DNA of 64,000 bases from Trebonia sp963836195 (GTDB lineage Bacteria > Actinomycetota > Actinomycetes > Streptosporangiales > Streptosporangiaceae): NCBI GenBank assembly GCA_963836195.1, contig CAWIIX010000005.1, positions 682,001-746,000 of the forward strand, given 5' to 3'. The notes beneath the pieces were generated by a model, which saw only the letters and a program-made list of their open reading frames with translations, searched no databases and was not told the DNA's origin. A program made the position numbers and the translations under genes. Positions 7,844 through 15,838 of this stretch are shown piece after piece (the first letter of the stretch is position 1; the number at the start of each line of letters is the position of its first letter).

Positions 7844-10345
7844 CTACTCCTCGCTGAGGGAGACCAGCTCGTAGGCGGGGTTGATCATCACCGGATGGCC
7901 GCCCTTGAGCCCGACCGAGCCGCTGAACCTGACCCGCGCGCCGCAGATCAGACCGGGGATGTGCGATCGGCCGTAGAACATCGCGGTGAGATTGCCGGTC
8001 GAGTCGTTGATCTCCACCGCGAGCACCGAGTTGCGCTCGACCGGGCGGATCTCCACCACCCGGATCTTTCCCTCCACCGCGACCTTGCCGCCGCTGACGG
8101 CGCCGATGGCGGTGACGCCGGGGCTGGTCGCCGCGCCCCGCTTGCCGAACAGGCCGTGCGCGGCCGCCACGTCGCCCTCGCGGCCCAGCTCGGCCACGCT
8201 CGCCGCCAGCTCGACGTCGGTGTCGCCGGCCCTGTCGCCGGCGGTGTCGCCGGGCGGCGCGACGACGACGGGCTGCGGCCAGCCGCGGGCCGCGCCGGCC
8301 GCGCCGGGCCGCTGGCCCTTGGCGGCGGTCTTGGCGGCCTTGGCGGCCGCGTTGGCGGCGGTCGACCTGGCCGCCTGGCGTTCCTGCAGCACGGCCACCC
8401 GGCTGGGCACGTCGTAGGGGACGATGGTCGCGGCCGAGCGGGGGATGCGGCTGACCGCGGCGGCGATCTTGTCGGCGGTGCGGTCATGCAGCAGCCGGCC
8501 GAGCAGGGCGGAGTAGCTGCGCCGGGGCAGGATCATGGTCACGTGCGTGCCCGCGTCCTCGACCTCGCGCTCGGCCAGGTCGGTGGCCGCCTTGATGAGC
8601 CGCCGGTCCGGGCAGTCGATGAAGTCAAGCGCCACCCCCCGGTCGGCCCGGGTCCACTTGTCCCGCAGCCTCTCGGCGCGCACGCTGTCGATGACGAAGT
8701 GCACCGCGCGGATCTGGGTCGGCCGCAGCGATCGGGCGTAGCGGAGGGCGGCCAGCGTGGCCAGGTCGAAGCTGTCGACCAAGACGAATACCACCCGCCT
8801 GGAATAGTGCGGTGGCGGCGGCGGCTGCTCTCCCGTGACCGTGTCGAGCACCTCGGCCTCGGCTCGGTACTCGGCGTTCAGCCTGATCAGGGCAGGGACG
8901 AGGATGGCGAACAGCAGCACCACCACCCAGGCGCCCTCGGTGAACTTCACCACCGCGAAAATGATCACGACGATCAGGGTCAGCACGCCGGCCGAGAAGT
9001 TGATGATGAACTTGGGCCGCCAGCCCGGCGCGCGGCGGGTCTGGTGGTACTTCGCCATGCCGAACCCGGCCATCGAGAACGCGGTGAACACGCCGATCGC
9101 GTACAGCGGCACCAGGCTGTTGACGTCCGCGTCCTTGATGACCAGCAGCGCGAGCGCGGTGACAGTCAGCAGGATGATCGCGTTGGAGAACACCAGCCGG
9201 TGCCCGCGCTTGAGCAGCCACCGGGGCAGGAACGAGTCGCCCGCCACGTAGCTGGTGAGGAACGGGAAGCCGTTGAAGCTGGTGTTCGCGCCGGTGTAGA
9301 GGATCAGCATGGTCGCCAGCTGCACCAGCAGGAACAGCAGGTGGCCGATGAACGTGCTGCCGAACACCTCCTGCGCCTCCTGGGCCAGCACCGTCGGGTA
9401 GCCGGCCAGGTAGGGCGTGGCGTGCGTGGTGTGCGCGAGCCAGGAGATGCCGGCCACCAGGACGCCGAGGATGACGCCCTCGGTGACCAGCACCGTGCGG
9501 GCGTTGCGGCCCTCCGGCGGCTTGAACGCGCCGACCGCGTCGCTGACCGCCTCGATGCCGGTCAGCGACGCGCCGCCGTTGGCGAACGCGCGCAGCAGGG
9601 TAAAGATCATCACGCCGCTGATGAGCCCGGAGGAACCGGTGCCGAACGAGTAGGTGCCGTGCAGGGTGCTGGTGTCGATCGTGTGCAGGTTGCCCATGAC
9701 CTCGCGGATCAGGCCCACCACGATCATCAGGATGACCGAGCCCGCGAACAGGTAGGTGGGCACCGCGAACGACCGGCCCGCCTCCTTGATGCCGCGCAGG
9801 TTGCCGAAGCACATCAGCAGCACCACGCCGATGCAGATCTCCAGCTTGTACGGGCCGACGGCCGGGATCGCCGACGCCACCGCGGCCGTTCCCGCGGCCA
9901 CCTGGACCGCCACCGTGACCACGTAGTCGATCAGCAGCGCCACCGCGCAGACCTGCGCGATCCGCGGCCCAAAGTTCTCCCTGGCCACGATGTAGGAGCC
10001 GCCGGGCTTGATGTAGACCATGACGATCTCGCGGTAGGAGAGCACCACCAGCGTCATCACGAACAGGATGACCAGCGTCATCGGGAGGATCAGGGTGAAC
10101 GCCGCCAGGCCGGCCATCGGCAGCAGCGCGATCAGGATCTCCTCGGGCCCGTAGGCGGAGGAGGAGATCCCGTCGGGCGACAGCACGCCGAGCGCGAGCG
10201 GCTTCGACAGCCGCTGCTCGCCCAGCTGCTCGTTGACCAGCGGCGGCCCGAGCAGCCTCGTCTTCGCCGTGTACCAGAAGGTGTCCGCGTGGCTACCGGG
10301 CCGCTCGAGCAGACCCGTGGGCTTGGGCATCGCCACCGTGTGCAC
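7844..10345 (-). CDS. Second APC/KimA-like permease with C-terminal OB-fold-like domain
   Basis: 833 residues from the longest start (GTG 10345); GTG 10336 lies 8 bases after AGGAAAGGG and may be the true start, and ATG 10330 is another option. It is a paralogue of the permease at 5404, with the same blocks: LLGPPLVNEQLGEQRLSKPL, GVLSPDGISSSAYG, KPGGSYIVARENFGPRIAQV and FANGGASLTGIEAVSDAVGA. The cytoplasmic USP-like domain (VVFVLVDSFDLATLAALRYA) and a longer Ala-rich linker (about 650-740) precede the OB-like end (GKIRVVEIRPVERNSVLAVE, TGNLTAMFYGRSHIPGL). The pair faces tail to tail, as expected after inverted duplication or after paired capture. K+ transport is inferred. Confidence 0.82.
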   Translation of the reverse strand: MHTVAMPKPTGLLERPGSHADTFWYTAKTRLLGPPLVNEQLGEQRLSKPLALGVLSPDGISSSAYGPEEILIALLPMAGLAAFTLILPMTLVILFVMTLVVLSYREIVMVYIKPGGSYIVARENFGPRIAQVCAVALLIDYVVTVAVQVAAGTAAVASAIPAVGPYKLEICIGVVLLMCFGNLRGIKEAGRSFAVPTYLFAGSVILMIVVGLIREVMGNLHTIDTSTLHGTYSFGTGSSGLISGVMIFTLLRAFANGGASLTGIEAVSDAVGAFKPPEGRNARTVLVTEGVILGVLVAGISWLAHTTHATPYLAGYPTVLAQEAQEVFGSTFIGHLLFLLVQLATMLILYTGANTSFNGFPFLTSYVAGDSFLPRWLLKRGHRLVFSNAIILLTVTALALLVIKDADVNSLVPLYAIGVFTAFSMAGFGMAKYHQTRRAPGWRPKFIINFSAGVLTLIVVIIFAVVKFTEGAWVVVLLFAILVPALIRLNAEYRAEAEVLDTVTGEQPPPPPHYSRRVVFVLVDSFDLATLAALRYARSLRPTQIRAVHFVIDSVRAERLRDKWTRADRGVALDFIDCPDRRLIKAATDLAEREVEDAGTHVTMILPRRSYSALLGRLLHDRTADKIAAAVSRIPRSAATIVPYDVPSRVAVLQERQAARSTAANAAAKAAKTAAKGQRPGAAGAARGWPQPVVVAPPGDTAGDRAGDTDVELAASVAELGREGDVAAAHGLFGKRGAATSPGVTAIGAVSGGKVAVEGKIRVVEIRPVERNSVLAVEINDSTGNLTAMFYGRSHIPGLICGARVRFSGSVGLKGGHPVMINPAYELVSLSEE

Positions 10346-10346
10346 C

Positions 10347-10367
10347 CTTTCCTAACGCTTTCCTAAC
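10347..10367 (-). promoter_or_regulatory. Tandem direct repeat upstream of permease 2
   Basis: On the minus strand GTTAGGAAAG occurs twice, at 10367-10358 and 10356-10347, an 11-base period. That is one helical turn and the classic geometry for OmpR-family response regulators such as KdpE. It lies immediately upstream of the permease 2 start, and the second copy contributes the AGGAAAGG ribosome-binding stretch, so a bound protein could block both transcription and initiation. Confidence 0.4.
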
Positions 10368-10411
10368 ACGAAACGTGCAGGTGCCTTCTTATCACGCTTA
10401 TCTATGACAGA

Positions 10412-10444
10412 AGAACGGCCCGGGATGGGATTACCCATCGTTCT
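10412..10444. terminator. Weak stem-loop between HNH gene and permease 2
   Basis: AGAACG at 10412 pairs with CGTTCT ending 10444, and inside it GATGGG (10424-10429) pairs with CCCATC (10434-10439) across ATTA. The two stems overlap by one base, so they compete or stack imperfectly. It lies after the HNH stop (10484) on the minus strand and before permease 2, where a terminator would be expected, but it has no strong T-run. Confidence 0.3.
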
Positions 10445-10483
10445 CCTCTTCACCCACTGATGACATCGTGAGGCAGGAACCGC

Positions 10484-12376
10484 TCACCCGATGTATCGCC
10501 ACGGTTCCTGGGTGTAGCTTCGGCCGGTTGGCGTGGTCCATACGTGCCATCCTGGCCTGGGCTGGGTGACCGTCCACCCCGGCGACTGTTTTACCTGATG
10601 GCAGCGACGGCTGCGGGCGCCGGCATTGCAGGCATCCGTCCGGCCGCCGCGGTGGTACGGGACGGCATGCTCGAAGTCGGATTCGTGGGCGGGCCGGGAG
10701 CACGGTGGGAAGGTGCACTCGTGATCGCGGACCTGGACGAGGCGGCGGAGCCGTTCGCTTGGCTCGTAGGTGCTGACCTGGTGGCGGTGGTCGCAGGCGT
10801 GGGTGGGCACCACGTCGAACCGCACGGTCAGTTCTCGGCCGCCGGGCAGGGTGAGTACCCACGCGTCGTCCTCGGCTTTACCTGTTGCTTTACCTGTGCG
10901 TGGGGCGAACCGCCAGTCGCCGGGCGGGGCGCCAGAGCGGGGCTGTGCTGCTAGTTGGTGCAGGAGGGCTTCGGTTACGGTGATGTTCACCCGGGCGGCC
11001 AGCGCGCAGAGGGCCGGGCCCGGTGGCTGCGGCTGCTGCCGTTTGCCGCGGCGGGGGCGTGCGACGCCGTGGCCGGTGGCGTAGCCGTGGTCGTCGATGA
11101 TGGTGATTTCCCAGCGGGCGTTGGGGGAGCGGGCGGCCGCTGCCGCGAGGTCGCGGGTGAGGGCGGGGTCGAGAGGGCCGAGCAGCCGGTTGTCGCCGGG
11201 CCGCTTCGCTCGTCCTTGGAGGGTGGCTAGCGGGGCTATTACCTCGGGCAGCACCGGGCGGCCTCCGGCTTCGCCCGGGTCGGCATCGCCGCCGACCGGC
11301 CCCGAGCCGCCGCCTGGATCCCAGCCGCCCGAATCCCCGCCGCCCGGATCGTCGTCGTCGCCTTCGGGCCCGTCATCGTCATCACCGTCGCTCTGGCCAC
11401 CACCTGCCTCACCGGGTGCGTTCTCCTCGTCCCGGCCCGGCGTGGTGCTGTCGGGCGGCGGGGCGGTGGCGGTGGCCGTGGCCGTGCGAGCGAAGGCGAT
11501 GGCGTCGTCGGCGGCGATGTTGTTGAGGAGGTGCAGGTAGGCGAGTGCCTGCAGGCTGCTGGTGTTGTGGTCGGGGAAGGCGCCGGACGCCTCGTATTGG
11601 GCGGCGCGGGTGAGGATGTTGGCGTGGCCGGACAGGGCCTCGGCGGTGGGGAGGTCGCGGCCGGACAGGCCGGCCGCGCCGGATTCCTCGCGGAATAGCG
11701 TGACGCGGGCTCGCTTGCGTTCGGCCTCGGACCGGCGGCGTTCGGCGATGTCGGGGGCGACGGCGAGGGCGGCGCGCCAGGCCAGACGTTCGACCTGGTA
11801 CCAGGTTTTGCCGGCCAGTTCGCCGAGGATCAGGGCTTCAGCGCGGGTGGCTTCGTCCTCGTCGAGGGATTCGAAGGTTCTGACGATGAGTTTGGCTTTG
11901 GGCTTGGTGAGGGTGCCGTTGGCGAGGAGTCGGCCGATACCGGGCAGGCGGCTGCCGAGGGTCAAGGCCAGGCTGGCAAGGTTCCCGGCGGAGATCGGTC
12001 CCATGGCCAGGGCGGCGGCGATCTCGTAGTTGAGGGAGTCGCTCCACCCGTCCGGCAGGTCGTTGCGGCGGCGCAGCAGCGGCAGGCCCTCGCCGTCCTC
12101 GCGCATCATGGCCCGCAGTGCGCCGAACGTCTCAGCGGCCGCCCACGCCTCGATCGCGGCCCACTGCCGGACGATCCCGACCATCGAGCCCGCCTCGGCG
12201 CCCTCGTACAGCCCTCCAGGGCCGGCGGCGGCCGCCAACGCGGCCACGAGCTGCGCCGACGGCGCCGCAGTATCCCAGGCCCCGCCGTGCTCGAAGGCCG
12301 CGAGCAGGTCAGACAGGCTCTCGCCCGGGCCGGGCGTGTCGCCCGGCCCGGGGTCGTCGTCTGCCTGGAATCCCAT
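10484..12376 (-). CDS. DUF222 / HNH endonuclease family protein
   Basis: 630 residues from ATG 12376 (beginning MGFQADDDPGPGDTP; the frame is open further to 12556, with another ATG at 12445, but those residues look non-coding). The N-terminal 60-250 region is the helical DUF222 domain (LPGIGRLLANGTLTKPKAKL). A long Gly/Asp/Ser linker follows near 340-400. The C-terminal HNH motif is CTFPPCSRPAHESDFEHAVP, then YHRGGRTDACNAG and RRCHQVKQSPGW, so the Cys, His and Asn metal/catalytic positions are present. Such proteins are multicopy in actinobacteria (REP13E12 family in mycobacteria) and are often mobile; whether this one cuts DNA is unknown. Confidence 0.8.
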   Translation of the reverse strand: MGFQADDDPGPGDTPGPGESLSDLLAAFEHGGAWDTAAPSAQLVAALAAAAGPGGLYEGAEAGSMVGIVRQWAAIEAWAAAETFGALRAMMREDGEGLPLLRRRNDLPDGWSDSLNYEIAAALAMGPISAGNLASLALTLGSRLPGIGRLLANGTLTKPKAKLIVRTFESLDEDEATRAEALILGELAGKTWYQVERLAWRAALAVAPDIAERRRSEAERKRARVTLFREESGAAGLSGRDLPTAEALSGHANILTRAAQYEASGAFPDHNTSSLQALAYLHLLNNIAADDAIAFARTATATATAPPPDSTTPGRDEENAPGEAGGGQSDGDDDDGPEGDDDDPGGGDSGGWDPGGGSGPVGGDADPGEAGGRPVLPEVIAPLATLQGRAKRPGDNRLLGPLDPALTRDLAAAAARSPNARWEITIIDDHGYATGHGVARPRRGKRQQPQPPGPALCALAARVNITVTEALLHQLAAQPRSGAPPGDWRFAPRTGKATGKAEDDAWVLTLPGGRELTVRFDVVPTHACDHRHQVSTYEPSERLRRLVQVRDHECTFPPCSRPAHESDFEHAVPYHRGGRTDACNAGARSRRCHQVKQSPGWTVTQPRPGWHVWTTPTGRSYTQEPWRYIG

Positions 12377-12670
12377 AAGCCGCCCCGTTCGATCATCAGT
12401 CCAATCCGAAGCTGATACTCGAACATTACAGCGACCCACTGACATTCCAGCCCTTGCGCGCGGTCGGTCCGCTATCAATCTGGAAGATCTTTGCTGGCCC
12501 ATCGCAGTAGGAGTAATACGTGATCGACAGTCGGCGCGATTCTCCATTGCAGTCAAACTGGATTTCGTCTAACCCTGGATAAGCAGCCTGGAAGGCCAGG
12601 CGGGCCGCCGGGGTGTCCTACCACCTCCGACGGCCCTAGCCACACCACCAGCACCAACTGGAGGAGCAGC

Positions 12671-13048
12671 ATGTCAACCATCATCGCCCTACCCGGCCGG
12701 AAGGCACACCCGGAACCGCATCCCGACGCAGCCGCGCGGCAGCGTCAAGATCGCCTCGCGAAGGCGTCCGTCGAGGACATGGCGTCGGCACTGGCGTTCT
12801 TGAGCATGATCGACCCGGAGGCGTTCGAGATCGCGTTCACCGCAGCCGCACCGCACGTATCCGGGGTCCCCGGGGCATCAGAGGACGCGGCGGCCGCGGA
12901 GGATGAGGAGCCCATCCCGGTGTGCCGCGAATGCGGAGCCCCGGTCGGGATCTTCCTCGCCCATGGCCTCCGGTGGCAGCATTTCCGCGGTGACGGCCGG
13001 CAGGCGCTCCGTGAGCGCCTGCCGGAAGGTGAGGCGGAACGGACCTGA
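12671..13048 (+). CDS. Small hypothetical protein with CxxCG motif
   Basis: 125 residues from ATG 12671, with an excellent ribosome site GGAGGAG 5 bases upstream. Residues 30-60 form a helix-rich segment (SVEDMASALAFLSMIDPEAFEIAF). The C-terminal part VCRECGAPVGIFLAHGLRWQ has one CxxCG pair plus downstream His residues, possibly half of a metal site. Similar C-termini occur in actinomycete hypothetical proteins encoded near mobile or phage-derived genes. It is divergent from the HNH gene across about 290 bases of relatively AT-rich DNA. Function unknown. Confidence 0.65.
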   Translation: MSTIIALPGRKAHPEPHPDAAARQRQDRLAKASVEDMASALAFLSMIDPEAFEIAFTAAAPHVSGVPGASEDAAAAEDEEPIPVCRECGAPVGIFLAHGLRWQHFRGDGRQALRERLPEGEAERT

Positions 13049-13124
13049 GACTAGAACTGAGACTAAGCGCAAAACGGCCAGACCGATGCTCCGGGCTGGC
13101 TCTTGCGTTTGCGCTGGTTAGCGA

Positions 13125-13212
13125 TGGCAGAGGACAGGGGATTCGAACCCCTGAGGGGTTGCCCCCAACACGCTTTCCAAGCGTGCGCCCTAGGCCACTA
13201 GGCGAGTCCTCC
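13125..13212 (-). tRNA. tRNA-Ser (anticodon GGA)
   Basis: Minus strand from GGAGGAC (13212-13206) to an encoded CCA at 13127-13125. The acceptor stem pairs GGAGGAC with GTCCTCT (one G-U). The anticodon stem CACGC/GCGTG encloses loop TTGGAAA, giving GGA. A long variable arm (TTGGGGGCAACCCCT) and T arm GGTTCGAATCC are present, as in class II serine tRNA. Total length is 88 bases with CCA. Confidence 0.95.
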
Positions 13213-13308
13213 GCCGAGAAGCTTACAGGACGCAAGGGGTGGAAGGTGCAGCCGTCGGACGGGGGCAACGGGCGCGAGCGGTGCGCGGGGTGACTAGACT
13301 TACTGATC

Positions 13309-13397
13309 GACCCCCCGTGCGGCGTTTACCTCGCCAACCCCCCCAGGGCCGGAAGGCAGCAAGGGTACGCGGGCTCTGACGGGTGCGCGGGGGGTCC
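13309..13397 (+). ncRNA. ffs: Signal recognition particle RNA, small bacterial type (4.5S)
   Basis: The core GGGCCGGAAGGCAGCAAGGG (13346-13365) is the conserved SRP domain IV loop that binds Ffh. The ends ACCCCCCGTGC and GCGCGGGGGGT pair to close the hairpin of about 87 bases. The RNA scaffolds co-translational targeting of membrane proteins. A TAGACT -10-like box lies at 13295-13300, 9 bases before the 5' end. ffs next to dnaX is a common bacterial arrangement. Confidence 0.95.
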
Positions 13398-13446
13398 CTT
13401 TCCCGTTCCGGTGAAAGCGATCGGCCTGGCCGGCGAGAATGAAGTC

Positions 13447-15657
13447 ATGGCGGAAGACTCTGAAGTAACCCGGACTGCACCAACCCGGACAACGCAGAGC
13501 CTGGCCCTGTACCGGAAGTACCGTCCCGCCACGTTCGCCGAGGTCCGCGGCCAGGATCACGTGACCGAGCCGCTCCGTCAGGCGCTCAGGTCCGGCCGGA
13601 TCAACCACGCCTACCTGTTCAGCGGACCGCGCGGCTGCGGCAAGACGTCGAGCGCCCGCATCCTCGCCCGGTCGCTGAACTGCGTGCAGGGCCCGACCCC
13701 GGACCCGTGCGGCGTCTGCGACTCGTGCGTCGCGCTCGCCCCGTCCGGCGCGGGCTCGATCGACGTGATCGAGATCGACGCGGCCAGCCACGGCGGCGTC
13801 GATGACGCCCGTGACCTGCGCGAGCGCGCCTTCTACGCCCCGGTCGCGGGCCGCTACAAGATTTACATCATCGACGAGGCGCACATGGTGACCCAGCAGG
13901 GCTTCAATGCCCTGCTCAAGCTGGTCGAAGAGCCCCCGCCGCACCTGAAGTTCATCTTCGCGACCACCGAGCCGGAGAAGGTCATCGCGACGATCAGGTC
14001 GCGGACGCACCATTACCCGTTCCGGCTGATGCCCCCCTCGGTCATGCGCGACCTGACCGAGGAGATCCTCAACTCCGAGGGCGTGCCGTTCGACCCGGCG
14101 GTGCTGCCGCTGGTGGTGCGGGCGGGCGGCGGCTCCGCGCGGGACACGCTGTCCATCCTCGACCAGCTCCTGGCGGGCTCGGACGAGGGCGGGATCAGGT
14201 ACGACCGCGCGGTCGCGCTGCTCGGCTACACCGACGCCAGCCTGCTCGACGAGATCGTGGGCGCGTTCGCGGCGGGCGACGGGGCGGCGGTGTTCCGCGC
14301 GGTCAACCGGGTCATCGAGGGCGGCCACGAGCCCCGCCGGTTCGCCACCGACATGCTCGACCGGTTCCGCGATCTGATCGTGCTCGCCTCGGTGCCCGAC
14401 GCCATCGCCACCGGCCTGCTCGACACGCCGCCGGACCGGGTCGAGGCCCTGACCGGCCAGGCCGAGCGGTACGGTCTGGCCGCGCTGACCCGGGCTGCTG
14501 ACATCGTCTCGACCGGTCTCGACCAGATGCGCGGGGCAACCTCGCCCCGGCTGCTGCTCGAGCTGATGTGCGCGCAGGTGCTGCTCCCGGCGGCCGCGAC
14601 CGACGAGCGGTCGGTCCTCGCCCGGCTGGAAAGGCTGGAGGCAGGCGCGGCCGCTCTCCCGGCCCAGCCCTCCGTCGCCAGTGCCGGAAATGCTTATATC
14701 GAACGGACCGAGGTGACTCCCCGTCCGCAGCCGTCTCCGCCGGCTCGGGGGCAGCGGCCCGAGGCGGCCCCGCCCGGTCCACGCCAGGACTCCGCCCCGG
14801 TCGGCGAGCGGAACAGCCCGGCCGGGCCCGCGAGCGCGCCGTCGGCTCCGGCTCCGGGCCAGCCGCAGGCGCCCGCGAGCGCGCCGCGTCCGGCCCCGTC
14901 GGCTCCGGCTGCTTCGCCGGCGGCTCCTTCGCCCGCGACTGTCTCACCCGCGCCCGCTCCGCCCGCGGCTCCTTCTCCCGCGACTGCCGCGCCGCCGGCG
15001 TCGGCCGGGACGACCGCGCGGGGCGGGCTGACGACCGAGACGCTGATTCAGGCCTGGCCCAGCATCCTCGACGCGGTGAAGGCACAGGGGCGGGTGGCCG
15101 CGATCGTCATCGGCAACGCGAGCCCGGTCTCCCTCGACGAGGCCGTGCTCACGCTCCGCTTCCCGCGCCAGGGCGACGTCAAGGGGTTCGCCAACAGCCG
15201 CTACGAGGACCTGCTGAAGCAGGTGGTCAACACGATGTTCGGCATCAACATCGTGGTGCGGGCCGTCACCGGCGGCGACACCCCGCCGCCCACGGGCGGA
15301 CGGCCGGGACCCGCTCCCGTCCCGCCCGCCGCGCCGCCCGCGGCGCCCCAGGAACCGCCGGCGTCGCGACCCGCCCCAGCCGAGTCGGCGATGCCGCCGG
15401 TGGCCTACCCGCAAGCCCCGTCCGCCTCGGAGGCAGGATCGGTCGGCGGCGCGGGGGGAACCAACGGTCCGTTCGGGAAAACTGCCTTTCCCAGCGCCGA
15501 CCTCCCGCCACTGCCGCCGCCGCCGTCACCCGACGACGAGGAGGAGTTCGACCTCGAGGATGAGGACATGTCGGACTCGGTGGCGCACGACCTCAGCGGC
15601 ATGGCCCTGGTCCAGCGCGAGCTCGGCGGCCAGGTAATCGCCGAGTACACGGACTAA
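13447..15657 (+). CDS. dnaX: DNA polymerase III subunit gamma/tau
   Basis: 736 residues from ATG 13447; GTG 13411 would begin only 14 bases after the SRP RNA and is less likely. This is the clamp-loader ATPase: Walker A GPRGCGKTSSARIL, zinc module with Cys at CVQGPTPDPCGVCDSC, Walker B IIDEAHMV, and sensor FIFATTEPEKV, all within about 370 residues. The middle is a long Pro/Ala/Ser linker (about 410-540). A folded tau-like module (TETLIQAWPSILDAVKAQGR) follows, then a second Pro-rich linker and an acidic tail (DDEEEFDLEDEDMSD). No obvious frameshift signal for a gamma form is seen. It is followed by ybaB and recR. Confidence 0.95.
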   Translation: MAEDSEVTRTAPTRTTQSLALYRKYRPATFAEVRGQDHVTEPLRQALRSGRINHAYLFSGPRGCGKTSSARILARSLNCVQGPTPDPCGVCDSCVALAPSGAGSIDVIEIDAASHGGVDDARDLRERAFYAPVAGRYKIYIIDEAHMVTQQGFNALLKLVEEPPPHLKFIFATTEPEKVIATIRSRTHHYPFRLMPPSVMRDLTEEILNSEGVPFDPAVLPLVVRAGGGSARDTLSILDQLLAGSDEGGIRYDRAVALLGYTDASLLDEIVGAFAAGDGAAVFRAVNRVIEGGHEPRRFATDMLDRFRDLIVLASVPDAIATGLLDTPPDRVEALTGQAERYGLAALTRAADIVSTGLDQMRGATSPRLLLELMCAQVLLPAAATDERSVLARLERLEAGAAALPAQPSVASAGNAYIERTEVTPRPQPSPPARGQRPEAAPPGPRQDSAPVGERNSPAGPASAPSAPAPGQPQAPASAPRPAPSAPAASPAAPSPATVSPAPAPPAAPSPATAAPPASAGTTARGGLTTETLIQAWPSILDAVKAQGRVAAIVIGNASPVSLDEAVLTLRFPRQGDVKGFANSRYEDLLKQVVNTMFGINIVVRAVTGGDTPPPTGGRPGPAPVPPAAPPAAPQEPPASRPAPAESAMPPVAYPQAPSASEAGSVGGAGGTNGPFGKTAFPSADLPPLPPPPSPDDEEEFDLEDEDMSDSVAHDLSGMALVQRELGGQVIAEYTD

Positions 15658-15755
15658 TCCCCGACGTCATCCCCCGCGAGCCAAAGCGCGCGCCGCTGTC
15701 GGCGGAGTGAGGAGGGAAGGAGCGCAGCGACTGACCGACGAGGGAGCAGGCAGTG

Positions 15756-15818
15756 GCCTCGAGCGCGCGGCGGCGAGTGGGAAAGTACAGCCTCGAGCGC
15801 GCGGCGGCGAGCGGGAAA
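15756..15818. repeat. 29-base near-perfect tandem repeat before ybaB
   Basis: Two copies of a GC-rich 29-base unit starting GCCTCGAGCGCGCGGCGGCG, at 15756-15784 and 15790-15818, differ at one base (T or C at unit position 23). They are separated by 5 bases, a 34-base period. The second copy ends 20 bases before the ybaB start. Confidence 0.8.
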
Positions 15819-15838
15819 AACCGAGTAGGCTTCCTTTT

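Noticed and set aside
7820..10366. 848-codon open frame on the plus strand opposite permease 2, and similar long frames opposite ftsH, clpC and others
   Set aside because: Long antisense frames are expected at over 70 percent GC; their residue make-up (His/Arg/Gly/Asp-rich) and codon pattern are non-coding.
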